A stretch of DNA of 64,000 nt from Rhodococcus sp. Leaf278 (GCF_001426085.1 NZ_LMRR01000034.1:186001-250000), one strand, 5' to 3'; shown: positions 20,853 through 30,180, counted from the first letter of the stretch. Notes: generated by a model from the letters alone, not told the origin. Numbers and translations are program-made.

Positions 20853-21319
20853 GCGTCCACCTTCGTGGTCGGATCGTGGCGTACGGGGAAGTTCACAGAG
20901 CGGGCGATGAAGCACTTGGCGGCGGCATCGGCGTGCAGCTTCTCGGCGCGGGTCACCATCGAGGACTCGGCGACCGTCACCACCGGGGTGAGGGTGACCT
21001 CGACGAACTGCCCGGAGCCGTCGGACTGCTCGGTCATCACCCCGCTGGGGGAGTCGATGTAGTCGGTGACGATCACGCCCGATGCAGCGGCGAGTCCGAG
21101 GTACCACAGCATGTGGCAACTCGACAGCGAGGCCACGAGTAGCTCCTCGGGGTTCCAGCGCTCCGGATCGCCCCGAAAACTTGGATCGGAACTGGCCCGG
21201 AGATCGGGCTTGCCGGGTGCTGTGACGAGATGATCGCGGTCGTATGCGGCTGCGCTCGCCGTTCCGTGTCCGCGGTTGCCGGTCCAGCTCACGGCGAGGG
21301 CGTAGTCGTGGGTGGGCAT
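20849..21319 (-). CDS. OsmC/Ohr family peroxiredoxin-like protein
   Basis: 156-residue OsmC-family protein with both redox cysteines in context: SSCHMLWYLGLAAASG (first Cys) and AAKCFIARSVNFPV (second Cys), plus the family segment NPEELLVASLSSC. Members reduce organic hydroperoxides with thiol donors. The start is an ATG at 21319, and the gene is translationally coupled to the nucleoside hydrolase downstream, an uncommon pairing. It is divergent from the MFS transporter; the region between is about 200 bp. Confidence 0.9.
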   Translation of the reverse strand: MPTHDYALAVSWTGNRGHGTASAAAYDRDHLVTAPGKPDLRASSDPSFRGDPERWNPEELLVASLSSCHMLWYLGLAAASGVIVTDYIDSPSGVMTEQSDGSGQFVEVTLTPVVTVAESSMVTRAEKLHADAAAKCFIARSVNFPVRHDPTTKVDA

Positions 21320-21520
21320 CTGTCCATCGTGCCAGGCCTTGTTTCACTGTCGATGCGCGAGACGAGGAGACCTGTCCGTATTGCGATAAATGCGTCAATT
21401 GTCAAGGTAGCAGCGCAGATTCGATCGACCGACTTCTACCTGGGGGAATGTACCTTCGTGCTTGCCGATGTCCGATTCGGCGTTTGTCCGCTGGTCGTTG
21501 TGCTGGCTAACGTTGCTGCA

Positions 21521-23035
21521 ATGACGGTTGCGCAAGATCCAGAATCGCCCGAGTCGTCACCCCAGATCCCGAAGTGGGGTCAGCGCCACGTTCAGCGTCT
21601 TCGGCGGGACGCATTCTTCACACGCATGCGTCGCAAGCCGGCGATGTCGGAAGAGAGCATCACGGTCGTCGACCAACCCATGCTCAAGCGCGCGGTGTCC
21701 GCGGCGGCGCTGGGCAACACGATGGAATGGTTCGACTTCGGTGTCTACGGCTACCTCGCTGCGACGCTGGGCAAGGTGTTCTACCCCGACGCATCACCCG
21801 CGGTCCAGTTGCTGTCGACCTTCGCCACGTTCGCGGCAGCATTCGTCGTACGGCCACTCGGTGGACTCTTCTTCGGCCCTCTCGGCGACCGGATCGGACG
21901 CCAGAAGGTCCTGGCCGCCACCATGATCATGATGTCGATCGGTACGTTGGCCGTCGGCCTGATTCCGAGCTACGCGACCATCGGAATCTGGGCACCGATT
22001 CTCCTTCTGGTCGCACGGTTGGTTCAAGGCTTTTCCACCGGCGGTGAGTATGGCGGTGCCACGACCTTCATCGCCGAGTACTCCCCGGACAAACGGCGGG
22101 GCTTCCTCGGGAGTTGGCTCGATTTCGGCACCTTCGTCGGATACGCGATGGGGTCCGGGTTGGTGACGATTCTGAATGCGGTTTTGGGCGACGCCACCAT
22201 GGTCGAATGGGGTTGGCGCATACCGTTCTTCATTGCCGGACCGATGGGCATCATCGGTTTGTATCTACGTCTCAAGCTCGAGGACACTCCCGCATTCCGT
22301 AAGCAACTCGACGAACACGACAGCAAGGTGAAAGCGCAGGAGAGTGCACGGAGGTCTGTGGGAAAGATCTTCACCGATCACTGGCGGGCTCTGCTGATCT
22401 GCATGGGAATCGTGTTGCTGTACAACGTCACCAATTACATGGTGACCTCGTACCTGCCCACGTACTTCACCGAGGTCGTCGGGCGTAGCCAGCTCAGTGC
22501 CGACCTGTTGGTCCTGTCCGCAATGGTCGTGGTCGTGTCCATCATCGTGGCCGTCGGACGGTTGACGGACAGAATCGGCCGCAAGCCGGTGTTCGTGTTC
22601 GGTGCAGTCGGCCAGATCGTCCTGGCCATTCCATGCTTCCTGCTCATCCAGCAGACCGGGTGGATCGGGCCGCTGGTCGCCTGCTTGCTGCTGGGAGTGG
22701 TGTTGGCATGTTTCGCTGCCCCCAGTGCATCGACGCTGCCTGCCCTGTTTCCGACCCGGGTGCGCTACGCCGCACTGTCGATCGGATTCAACCTGTCGGT
22801 ATCGATCTTCGGCGGCACCACGCCGCTGGTCACCTCGGCGCTGGTCACGTCTACCGGCAGCACCATGATTCCGGCCTACTATCTGATTCTCAGCGGGGTC
22901 ATCGGTCTCATTGCCGTCGGTTTCCTCCGTGAATCGGCTACTCAGCCGCTCGATGGCTCTCCGCCCCAGGTGGATTCGACCGAAGAGGCCAAGGACCTGT
23001 ACACCGAGGCGTCGGCGTTGACCGGGCGTAGCTAG
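21521..23035 (+). CDS. MFS transporter, metabolite:H+ symporter (ProP-like)
   Basis: Twelve-helix major facilitator of the metabolite:H+ symporter group that includes ProP, ShiA and KgtP. Typical segments are LGNTMEWFDFGVYGYLA at helix 1, PLGGLFFGPLGDRIGRQKVL at the 2-3 loop, RLVQGFSTGGEYGGATTFIAEYSPDKRRG in helices 4-5, and GRLTDRIGRKPVF in the second half. The substrate could be a compatible solute, a dicarboxylate or an aromatic acid. The start is uncertain: ATG 21521 has no clear ribosome binding site, and ATG 21629 or 21644 would give a shorter cytoplasmic tail without affecting the helices. Confidence 0.88.
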   Translation: MTVAQDPESPESSPQIPKWGQRHVQRLRRDAFFTRMRRKPAMSEESITVVDQPMLKRAVSAAALGNTMEWFDFGVYGYLAATLGKVFYPDASPAVQLLSTFATFAAAFVVRPLGGLFFGPLGDRIGRQKVLAATMIMMSIGTLAVGLIPSYATIGIWAPILLLVARLVQGFSTGGEYGGATTFIAEYSPDKRRGFLGSWLDFGTFVGYAMGSGLVTILNAVLGDATMVEWGWRIPFFIAGPMGIIGLYLRLKLEDTPAFRKQLDEHDSKVKAQESARRSVGKIFTDHWRALLICMGIVLLYNVTNYMVTSYLPTYFTEVVGRSQLSADLLVLSAMVVVVSIIVAVGRLTDRIGRKPVFVFGAVGQIVLAIPCFLLIQQTGWIGPLVACLLLGVVLACFAAPSASTLPALFPTRVRYAALSIGFNLSVSIFGGTTPLVTSALVTSTGSTMIPAYYLILSGVIGLIAVGFLRESATQPLDGSPPQVDSTEEAKDLYTEASALTGRS

Positions 23036-23043
23036 AGGGCCGA

Positions 23044-23432
23044 TCAGCGCGGTAGCCACACGGCGTCATCGTTACCTCAGACATGAGCGGGGTAGGTGTA
23101 GTCGGAATAGTCGTCGAATACCGGTCGCGCTGCTGTCACCGATCCGTGCGTGACAGCGCACTCCGGTGGCGGTTCAACGGCGGTGCCATGTTCTGGTTCC
23201 CTACCGGAAAGCTCGGTCAACCACGCCGCCGTTCTGGCGAGAGCGACGTCGACCTGCGCGCCACGGACGTTGTCGGCGTCACCAGGTCGGTATCGGTCGA
23301 CACCAGACCCAGCGCGCTACACAAACGGGTGACCGCCGTGCCGAGAGCACCCACCGACTCGCCGGCGAGCGTGGCCACGGGGAGCGTCGAGGCGAGAAAC
23401 CCGGGCGTGACCGGCGATCCCCCCACCGCCAT
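23044..23432 (-). pseudogene. Degenerate CoA-transferase (CaiB/BaiF)-like remnant
   Basis: On the minus strand, an ORF beginning at ATG 23432 (VTPGFLASTLPVATLAGESV) resembles the start of a family III CoA-transferase. It breaks at about 23280, where a one-base shift leads into a second coding-like segment (DNVRGAQVDVALARTAAWL, then PVFDDYSDYTYPAHV). That segment meets a TGA at 23077-23079, where TGG would restore Trp and give a typical ending, GNDDAVWLPR, with a stop at 23044. GC-rich third positions continue through both segments. The total is only 389 bp against about 1.2 kb for intact family members, so a large internal deletion is also implied. The ATG overlaps the stop of the upstream gene (TGATG), so it was once the second gene of that operon. 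The family name is tentative; the broken state is clearer. Confidence 0.55.
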
Positions 23433-24697
23433 CAGCTCCGCTTGGCCCAGATCTCCATCCCGGCCGCGTTGAGACGGTCGATCAGAACGTCGCCGATCGC
23501 CGTGGCCGGAGTGAGAACGCCACTGGCCTTCGGCAACGCGTCCCCACCGAGCACCAGCGCGAGCGCAGACTCGGCGAGCATCACCGCCGTTGCCTTGTAG
23601 CCGGGGTCGCCCGACGCCTTGACCCGGGCCCGGTAGCGAGCACCGGAAGTCGTGAGGGTGTACAGGTCGACCGTGAAATGTCCCTTCTCACGGGCCTTCT
23701 CGCTGGGACCGGTTCCTGGCTTGGGCAGGATGCGGTCGAGGACCTTACCCGGCAGCACCGTCATGGCGGACACTCCCACGAACAAGCCCGCCGAGAGCGC
23801 GCCGGCGAGGACCGGGCTGGCGAACGACGACCCCACGCTCATCACTTCGCTGTAGCGGAACTGCTTGCCGTAGGCCCAGTCACGAAGTGCATTGCTGCGC
23901 CGGACGACGCGCGTGTTGTACGAGGCCATCACGAACGGGGCCTTCCACCCGCGCAGACTCGGGTCGATCTTCTTGCCGTCGATCAGGACGGTGTCGAGTT
24001 GACGGCCGAGCTGTGGCTCCAGACCTCGGTCCGGACTGAGTGAGTACGGACGAGCGGCGATCCGTCGGGCTCGCTTGTCCTTCTTCATCGTCTCGATCTG
24101 TCCTCGCAGCGAGTCGATGGTGCCGCCGCTGACTCCGCCGGACATCGAGGTGACCACCAGCGTCGTGTCGGTGAGTTCGCCCGCGTTGTCGGCCGTGACG
24201 GCCTCGTACAGGGCATGTACTCCGATGTCGGACGGAACGGAATCGAATCCGCACGAGTGGACGATCCGTGCTCCGGTGCGCTGGGCGATCTCGTGATTGG
24301 CGTCGATGCTCTCGCGGGCGAACAGGACCTCGCCGGTGAGGTCGACGTAGTCCGTCCCGGCTTCGGCGCAGGCCGTTGCCAGGGCCAAACCGTACTTCGC
24401 GTAAGGGCCGACCGTGGTGATGACGACCTTGGTGGACCGGGCCATGGTCTCCAGCGACGCGACATCGGTGGCGTCGGCTTCGAGGGCGGACCAGTGTGCG
24501 GCCTTCGGTCCGAGTTCCTTCTGCGCGGCATGTACCCGTGCGGTCGAACGACCGGCCAGAGCGATGCGAGTTTCCGCCGGAGCGTGCTCGGCAAGGTACT
24601 TCGCGGTCAGTTTCCCGACGAAGCCGGTGGCTCCGTAGACGACGATGTCGTAGGTGCGATCGGGGCCGATGGTCGAGTCCGAAGCAGGCGAGTTCAT
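23432..24697 (-). CDS. Saccharopine-dehydrogenase-like trans-acting enoyl reductase family protein
   Basis: 421-residue NAD(P)-binding protein of the Rv2449c/Rv2953 group. It starts with a Rossmann motif YGATGFVGKLTAKYLAEHAP, followed by IALAGRSTARV, TTVGPYAKYGLALATACAEAGTDYVDLTGE and HSCGFDSVPSDIGVHALY, all typical. A hydrophobic stretch near residues 300-322 (SPVLAGALSAGLFVGVSAMTVLPG) suggests membrane association. Rv2953 reduces a polyketide enoyl intermediate in phthiocerol and glycolipid synthesis; other members have no known substrate. The stop overlaps the start of the degenerate gene downstream. Confidence 0.85.
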   Translation of the reverse strand: MNSPASDSTIGPDRTYDIVVYGATGFVGKLTAKYLAEHAPAETRIALAGRSTARVHAAQKELGPKAAHWSALEADATDVASLETMARSTKVVITTVGPYAKYGLALATACAEAGTDYVDLTGEVLFARESIDANHEIAQRTGARIVHSCGFDSVPSDIGVHALYEAVTADNAGELTDTTLVVTSMSGGVSGGTIDSLRGQIETMKKDKRARRIAARPYSLSPDRGLEPQLGRQLDTVLIDGKKIDPSLRGWKAPFVMASYNTRVVRRSNALRDWAYGKQFRYSEVMSVGSSFASPVLAGALSAGLFVGVSAMTVLPGKVLDRILPKPGTGPSEKAREKGHFTVDLYTLTTSGARYRARVKASGDPGYKATAVMLAESALALVLGGDALPKASGVLTPATAIGDVLIDRLNAAGMEIWAKRS

Positions 24698-24739
24698 AGC
24701 AGCGACACTAACGCGGTTGCCGCACCGAGTCGAAGCGCG

Positions 24740-26236
24740 TCAGTTGGTCCAGGTGTGTACGGGCTCTCCGGAGTTCATCCGGGTGACGTAGTCGCCCAGC
24801 ATTCCGGCGAGAGCTCGATCCCGCTTGTCGCCTGCGCGTTCGCGGGCGACGACCGAGTTGCGTTGCCAGACCGAACCGGACTGCTTCGCCAGGCAACGAG
24901 CCTCGATCACCCCGAGGTACCGGTCGCGCACGGTCGTGTCCACGCCGTAGGCGGTCAATCCGGCATCGGCCATCGGCAGCAGTCGACGCAACACCAGTTC
25001 TTGCGGACTCACCCAGCCGACTTCGGGCCAATACAGCATCGAATCGAAGCCGCCGCGTGCGGCGGAGTGCACGTTCTCCTCAGCGGCGTCGAACGACATC
25101 TGTGACCACAGCGGTCGGTCGGCGTCGGCCAGAGCCCGCACCGTGCCGTAATAGAACGCGGCATCGGCAAGGGTGTCCACCACCGAGGGTCCGGCCGGGA
25201 GGACGCGGTTCTCGAGCCGTATGTGGTGACCGTCGCCGGACCGGTCGTAGATCGGACGATTCCATCGGTAGACGGTTCCGTTGTGCATGCGCAGTTCGGA
25301 CAGCGACGGCGTCTTTCCCTCTGACAGGGCGGCCTTGGGGTCCTCGTCGCTGCACACGGGCAGCAACGCCGGGAAGTAGCGCGAGTTCTCCTCGAACAGA
25401 TCGAATATCGACGTGATCCATCGTTCGCCGAACCACACCCGGGGCCGAACACCCTGATTCTTCAGCTCCTGGGGGCGGGTGTCGGTAGCCTGCTCGAACA
25501 GCGGTATGCGAGTTTCGTGCCACAGCGCACGGCCTGCGAAGAACGGCGAGTTGGCGGCGAGGGCCACTTGCACTCCCGAAAGCGCTTGTGCCGCATTCCA
25601 ATACGACGCGAATTCCTCGGGCGCGACCTGCAGATGCAACTGCACAGAGGTGCACGCAGCCTCGGGCAGGATGGTGTCGGTGACGATGTCCAGGTCCTCG
25701 GTAGTAGCGGCACCGGGCAGTCGAACACCACCGATCTTCAGTTCGATGTCCTCGCCTCTCGCGGCAAAGATCTGTTGGTTGAGCAGGTCGTATCGAGGAT
25801 TGGCCGACAGCCATCGGTGCTCGAAGTGTTCCTCGTCGAGCGTCGGAAGCATCCCGATCATGGCAAGACGGCTACCTGAGGTGCGTGCACGTTCGTCCGC
25901 TGCATTCAACGAGCGCCGCAGGTCCGTTTCCAACTCCGCGATGGAGGCGCCACGCAACGGCCGAGGGTCGACGTTGATCTCGATGTTGAACTGGCCGAGT
26001 TCTGTCTGATAGTCGGGGTCGGCGATGGCGTCGAGCACGGCGGCGTTGGCCATCGAGGGTGCCATGTCGTCGTCGACGAGATTGAGCTCGATCTCCATAC
26101 CGATCTGCGGCTCGCCGACGTGGAAGGTCTCGTCGGCCAGCATTGTCGCCAAGGCGTCGAGACAGTCCTGAACCTTCTGCCGAAACTCGTGCCGATCTTG
26201 CCTGGTGAACTTACGACGCTCGACGTCCTCGCCCAT
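24740..26236 (-). CDS. Glutamate-cysteine ligase family (GCS2) protein
   Basis: 498-residue carboxylate-amine ligase of the GCS2/YbdK-related group found in actinobacteria. The ATP/metal-binding glutamates are in IGMEIELNLVDDD and ELGQFNIEINVDPRPL; further family segments are CTSVQLHLQVAPEEFASYWNAAQ, NSPFFAGRALWHETRIPLFEQ, and GHHIRLENRVLPAGPSVVDT. The organism makes mycothiol (mshC is in this window), so a classical glutathione role is unlikely; the true substrate pair is unknown. ATG 26236 is used. It follows the SDR gene in the same direction with 126 bp between. Confidence 0.85.
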   Translation of the reverse strand: MGEDVERRKFTRQDRHEFRQKVQDCLDALATMLADETFHVGEPQIGMEIELNLVDDDMAPSMANAAVLDAIADPDYQTELGQFNIEINVDPRPLRGASIAELETDLRRSLNAADERARTSGSRLAMIGMLPTLDEEHFEHRWLSANPRYDLLNQQIFAARGEDIELKIGGVRLPGAATTEDLDIVTDTILPEAACTSVQLHLQVAPEEFASYWNAAQALSGVQVALAANSPFFAGRALWHETRIPLFEQATDTRPQELKNQGVRPRVWFGERWITSIFDLFEENSRYFPALLPVCSDEDPKAALSEGKTPSLSELRMHNGTVYRWNRPIYDRSGDGHHIRLENRVLPAGPSVVDTLADAAFYYGTVRALADADRPLWSQMSFDAAEENVHSAARGGFDSMLYWPEVGWVSPQELVLRRLLPMADAGLTAYGVDTTVRDRYLGVIEARCLAKQSGSVWQRNSVVARERAGDKRDRALAGMLGDYVTRMNSGEPVHTWTN

Positions 26237-26362
26237 GGTGACCGCCTATCGGTGCGTCTGAAGGGCCGTCCGCTGACGCGAAACAGCTTCGGCTTTCGAG
26301 TATCGCAGCCCGTGATCGCCGCGGGGGACACACGTCGAAATCTTCTGTCGGACGACGCGATA

Positions 26363-27823
26363 TCACCAGGGTGACGGTTGGTAATCCTTGAGGAACGAGC
26401 CGTACAGATCGATTCCAGATTCACCCTGCACGATCGGGTCGTACACCCGAGCCGCACCGTCCACCAGGTCGAGCGGAGCGTGGAATCCCTCGTCGGCCAG
26501 CCGCATCTTGGTGGGGTGCGGGCGCTCGTCGGTGATCCAGCCGGTGTCGACAGCGGTCATCAGGATTCCGCTGGCCGACATCTCTTTCGCGCTCGTGCGG
26601 GTCAGCATGTTCAGTGCTGCCTTGGCCATGTTGGTGTGCGGGTGTCCGGGGCCCTTGTATGCGCGTCCGAACTGGCCCTCCATCGCCGAGACGTTGACGA
26701 CGTACTTACGTCTGGCGTCCGAGGCTTCCATTGCCGGACGCAGACGCGACACGAGAATGAACGGGGCAACCGAATTGCACAGCTGCACTTCGAGCAACTC
26801 GACCGGGTCGACCTGTTCGACTGTGTGGATCCAGCTGTTCGTCTCGGCCAGGTCGGGCACCAGACCGCCTGCATCGATAGCGAGCCCACGCTCGATTCTC
26901 TCGGCCGTCACCGAGCCCGCGACCATGGCGAGCGAGGCCACGTCGTCTGCACTCAACGCTGCGGCCGACTGCCCGCCGAGTGCGGTCGCCGGCAGCGAAC
27001 TCGCGAGCGACGCAGGGTGGGCGTCACTGGTCTTGCCGAACGTGATGCGCTCCGGGCCTGCCCCGTCGGTCAAGGCGGCCGGCAGAGGTTCGGCCTCGGC
27101 GTCGGCCAGCGCGCTGTACGAACCGGGGGAGCGCTTGACGGTTTGCGCGGCGTTGTTGATCAGAATATCGAGCGGACCTTCCGCTGCAACCGAATCTGCA
27201 AGTGCCACAACCTGAGCCGGGTCGCGCAGGTCGATCCCGACGATGCGAAGTCGATGCAGCCACTGATCGCTGTCGTCCATCGCGGCGAACCGCCGAACCG
27301 CATCGTTGGGGAATCGTGTGGTGATCGTCGTGTGGGCACCGTCCCGAAGCAGGCGAAGCGCAATGTACATCCCGATCTTCGCCCGCCCTCCGGTCAACAA
27401 CGCGCGTCGTCCGGACAGGTCGGTTCGAGCGTTGCGCTTGCCACGATTGAGCGTCGCGCACTCCGGGCACAGCTGGTGATAGAACGAGTCGACGTGGGTG
27501 TAACGCTGCTTGCAGATGTAGCAGGGGCGAGCCTTGATCAGCGTGCCCGCGATGTCGCCCTCTGCGCGCGAGGTGAGCGAAAGCCCCGCAGTCTCGTCGT
27601 CGATGCGGTCCGGCGATCCGGTTGCGGTTGCAGCGACGACGGCACGGTCGGCGGCGTTGACGGCATTACGCGCGGCGACGCGTCGGGCCCGCTTGAGATC
27701 TTTGAACATGGCACCGGACGCGCGTTGCACAGCGATCGAATCCGGATGGTTCTTGTCCAGCTCTGCGGCCTGCTGCAGCACGCGCAGGCACGTCTCGAGA
27801 TCGGTTGGGTCGATCGCGTCCAT
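26363..27823 (-). CDS. SDR-fold protein with N-terminal zinc-ribbon-like motif
   Basis: 486-residue protein with three parts. Residues 1-95 are helical and charged. Residues 101-122 carry Cys101-x2-Cys104 and Cys119-x2-Cys122 (PCYICKQRYTH, LCPECA), a zinc-ribbon-like motif. From about 135 there is a short-chain dehydrogenase fold with a glycine motif (LTGGRAKIGMYIALRLLRDG), NNAAQ and YVVNVSAMEGQFGR. At the usual YxxxK site the sequence reads HTNMAKAALNML, so the catalytic Tyr position holds Thr while Lys remains. The SDR core is also longer than normal. It may be a divergent enzyme or a pseudoenzyme; I know of no assigned function. Confidence 0.8.
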   Translation of the reverse strand: MDAIDPTDLETCLRVLQQAAELDKNHPDSIAVQRASGAMFKDLKRARRVAARNAVNAADRAVVAATATGSPDRIDDETAGLSLTSRAEGDIAGTLIKARPCYICKQRYTHVDSFYHQLCPECATLNRGKRNARTDLSGRRALLTGGRAKIGMYIALRLLRDGAHTTITTRFPNDAVRRFAAMDDSDQWLHRLRIVGIDLRDPAQVVALADSVAAEGPLDILINNAAQTVKRSPGSYSALADAEAEPLPAALTDGAGPERITFGKTSDAHPASLASSLPATALGGQSAAALSADDVASLAMVAGSVTAERIERGLAIDAGGLVPDLAETNSWIHTVEQVDPVELLEVQLCNSVAPFILVSRLRPAMEASDARRKYVVNVSAMEGQFGRAYKGPGHPHTNMAKAALNMLTRTSAKEMSASGILMTAVDTGWITDERPHPTKMRLADEGFHAPLDLVDGAARVYDPIVQGESGIDLYGSFLKDYQPSPW

Positions 27824-27876
27824 CGTCAGTCTCCTAGCATCGGCCCCTTCGAGCCGAAAGAAACGAGTGCAGAACG

Positions 27877-27907
27877 AAAAAGACCCCGATTCCGAAGAAT
27901 CAGGGTC
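27877..27907 (-). terminator. Intrinsic terminator downstream of tRNA-Leu
   Basis: On the minus strand, GACCC-x-GATTC arms (27882-27892 and 27897-27907) pair with a single mismatch around a UUCG tetraloop and run into five T residues (27881-27877). It lies 60 bases beyond the tRNA 3' end, a classic rho-independent terminator. Confidence 0.8.
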
Positions 27908-27968
27908 CGTTTCGTCTGTCTCAACTCAGATCTGTGAAAATCTTTGTCTGCCTATATCTTTCAGACGG

Positions 27969-28054
27969 TGTCCGAGGGGGGACTTGAACCCCCACGTCCG
28001 TTAATAGGACACTAGCACCTCAAGCTAGCGCGTCTGCCATTCCGCCACTCGGAC
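27969..28054 (-). tRNA. tRNA-Leu (anticodon GAG)
   Basis: 86-base class II tRNA on the minus strand. The acceptor arms GTCCGAG and CTCGGAC pair perfectly, with A as discriminator. The D-arm begins TGGCGGAATGGCAGACGCG, and the anticodon stem-loop GCTAG-CTTGAGG-TGCTAG gives GAG (reads CUC/CUU). A long variable arm of the Leu type (GTCCTATTAACGGAC) and the T-loop GTTCAAGTC are clear. CCA is not encoded. Confidence 0.97.
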
Positions 28055-28220
28055 AAGCGCGACTGTTGTCGCATCTATTCTTCCTGCATTCACAGCCGGC
28101 CGCTGTGCGCTGCGTAAGATTATCCGACGGGTTCCCGATAACCCAAATCCGCACGTCAGTTCATGCACGAAGCCATTGCATGTGGTGCTCCCGGCGAATT
28201 CTGGTGGTAGGAACAACGGT

Positions 28221-29591
28221 GTGCCCAACGATGTGAGCAACCCCGGACATCATTCCGCCAGCAACCCCACCGTCGCCCTCGACGAGGTCGTGGATCTGGT
28301 CAGTTCCCTCATTCGGTTCGACACGTCGAACACCGGAGAACTGGAGACCACGGTCGGCGAGAAGGAATGCGCCGAGTGGGTGGCGAGCAAGCTCGAGGAG
28401 GTGGGATACGAGACCGAGTACGTCGAATCGGGCGCTCCCGGCCGTGGCAACGTGTTTGCCTGGTTGCGTGGAGCGGACTCCTCGCGCGGTGCCCTCCTGG
28501 TCCACGGCCACCTGGACGTCGTGCCGGCCGAGCCTGCCGACTGGAGTGTGCATCCGTTTTCCGGCGCCGTCGAGGACGGGTACGTGTGGGGTCGTGGTGC
28601 GGTCGACATGAAAGACATGGTCGGTATGGCCCTTGCGCTGGCCCGGCAATTCAAATCGAACGGAACCGTGCCGCCCCGCGACATCCTGTTCGCGTTCCTC
28701 GCCGACGAGGAGGCAGGTGGGAAGTACGGGTCGCACTGGCTGGTCGACAACCGGCCCGATCTGTTCGAGGGCGTCACCGAGGCAGTCGGCGAGGTCGGCG
28801 GGTTCTCGCTGACAGTCGCACGCCCGGACGGCACCGAGAAGCGGCTCTACATGGTCGAGACCGCGGAGAAGAGCCTTGCCTGGATGCGGCTCACCGCCAA
28901 GGCCCGCGCCGGCCACGGATCGTTCCTCCACGACGACAACGCGGTGACATACCTGGCCGAGGCCGTCGCCAAACTCGGCAATCACACGTTTCCGTTGGTC
29001 CTCACCGAATCGGTGTCGCAATTCCTGCACGCGGTCTCCGAGGAGTCCGGCCTCGACTTCGACCCCACCTCGCCGGACATCGACGGCACCCTGCTCAAAC
29101 TCGGCAGCATCGCGCGCATCGTCGGAGCGACCCTGCGTGACACCGCGAACCCGACGATGCTCTCGGCGGGATACAAGGCCAACGTGATTCCGCAGACGGC
29201 GACGGCGGTAGTGGATTGCCGGGTGCTTCCCGGTCGGCAGGCGGCCTTCGAGAAGGAGGTCGACGACTTGATCGGCCCCAACGTCGAGCGGGAATGGATC
29301 ACGAAGCTCGAGCCGTACGAGACCACGTTCGACGGTGATCTCGTCGATGCGATGAACGAGGCCGTCCTCGCGCACGATCCGAACGGTCGAACGGTTCCCT
29401 ACATGTTGTCGGGCGGCACCGATGCGAAAGCGTTCGCGCGCATCGGGATTCGCTGTTTCGGGTTCGCTCCGTTGAAGCTTCCGCCGGAACTGGATTTCGC
29501 GGCGTTGTTTCACGGGATCGACGAACGAGTACCCGTGGAGTCGTTGGAGTTCGGTACACAGGTACTCGAACACTTCTTGATGAACAGCTGA
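28221..29591 (+). CDS. M20 family metallopeptidase (Rv2141c-like)
   Basis: 456-residue di-zinc exopeptidase or amidohydrolase of the M20 family. Metal ligands and catalytic residues are seen in [51 protein letters not shown] (general base Glu pair) and [14 protein letters not shown], with the conserved GGTDAKAF-x-RIGI near the end. The natural substrate (dipeptides or acylated amino acids) is not determined. The GTG at 28221 with TAGGAAC upstream is the best start. It is followed 16 bp later by the PEBP gene, in the same order as Rv2141c-Rv2140c. Confidence 0.9.
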   Translation: MPNDVSNPGHHSASNPTVALDEVVDLVSSLIRFDTSNTGELETTVGEKECAEWVASKLEEVGYETEYVESGAPGRGNVFAWLRGADSSRGALLVHGHLDVVPAEPADWSVHPFSGAVEDGYVWGRGAVDMKDMVGMALALARQFKSNGTVPPRDILFAFLADEEAGGKYGSHWLVDNRPDLFEGVTEAVGEVGGFSLTVARPDGTEKRLYMVETAEKSLAWMRLTAKARAGHGSFLHDDNAVTYLAEAVAKLGNHTFPLVLTESVSQFLHAVSEESGLDFDPTSPDIDGTLLKLGSIARIVGATLRDTANPTMLSAGYKANVIPQTATAVVDCRVLPGRQAAFEKEVDDLIGPNVEREWITKLEPYETTFDGDLVDAMNEAVLAHDPNGRTVPYMLSGGTDAKAFARIGIRCFGFAPLKLPPELDFAALFHGIDERVPVESLEFGTQVLEHFLMNS

Positions 29592-29607
29592 CACGAAAGG
29601 AACCATC

Positions 29608-30135
29608 GTGGCGTACAACCCATACGACTCGCTTCCGGACCTACCGTCCTTCGAGTTGACGTCCGAGGACGTCGAGGACGGCCAGGCGTTGGCCGCTCAG
29701 CAGGTCAGCGGAATCATGGGAGCCGGTGGGCACGACAACTCTCCGCAGCTGTCCTGGTCCGGTTTCCCCGAAGGCACCAAGAGCTTTGCTGTGACCGTCT
29801 ACGACCCCGATGCGCCCACGGCGTCCGGCTTCTGGCACTGGGCAGTGGCGAACATCCCCGTCGAGACGACGTCACTGGTGTCGGGCGCAGGCGACGACGG
29901 CGGAACCGGAGTGCCCAGCACTGCGGTGACGCTGAAGAACGACGCGGGCCTGTTCCGCTACATCGGAGCCGCTCCGCCGGCCGGTCACGGTCCGCACCGG
30001 TACTTCATCGCCGTCCATGCGGTGGATGTCGAGCGACTGGAGGTGGACGACACGGCCACCCCGGCCTACCTCGGCTTCAATCTGTTCTCGCACGCCATCG
30101 GGCGTGCGGTCATCACCGGCACGTACGAGGCCTGA
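29608..30135 (+). CDS. YbhB/YbcL family (PEBP) protein
   Basis: 175-residue phosphatidylethanolamine-binding-protein fold, equivalent to Rv2140c. The signature [20 protein letters not shown] (ligand-site Asp, Pro and His) and [13 protein letters not shown] are present. There is no signal peptide, so it is cytoplasmic. AAAGGAACC before the start is a good ribosome binding site. Bacterial members bind phosphate-containing ligands, but the physiological ligand is unknown. The gene ends just before a very stable bidirectional terminator that separates it from convergent pyrD. Confidence 0.93.
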   Translation: MAYNPYDSLPDLPSFELTSEDVEDGQALAAQQVSGIMGAGGHDNSPQLSWSGFPEGTKSFAVTVYDPDAPTASGFWHWAVANIPVETTSLVSGAGDDGGTGVPSTAVTLKNDAGLFRYIGAAPPAGHGPHRYFIAVHAVDVERLEVDDTATPAYLGFNLFSHAIGRAVITGTYEA

Positions 30136-30138
30136 GGT

Positions 30139-30180
30139 CGTGCGCGTTTTGCGTACCTTTGGGTACGCAAAACGCGCACG
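30139..30180. terminator. Bidirectional terminator, 19-bp perfect stem
   Basis: CGTGCGCGTTTTGCGTACC (30139-30157) pairs perfectly with 30162-30180 across the loop TTTG. It lies between the stops of the convergent PEBP and pyrD genes and, with TTTT/AAAA inside the arms, can work in both directions. Confidence 0.9.

Noticed and set aside
23083-23472. Plus-strand ORF of 129 codons after the MFS transporter
   Set aside because: The minus strand of the same region shows the better coding signal (CoA-transferase-like remnant), and the plus product has no sensible composition.
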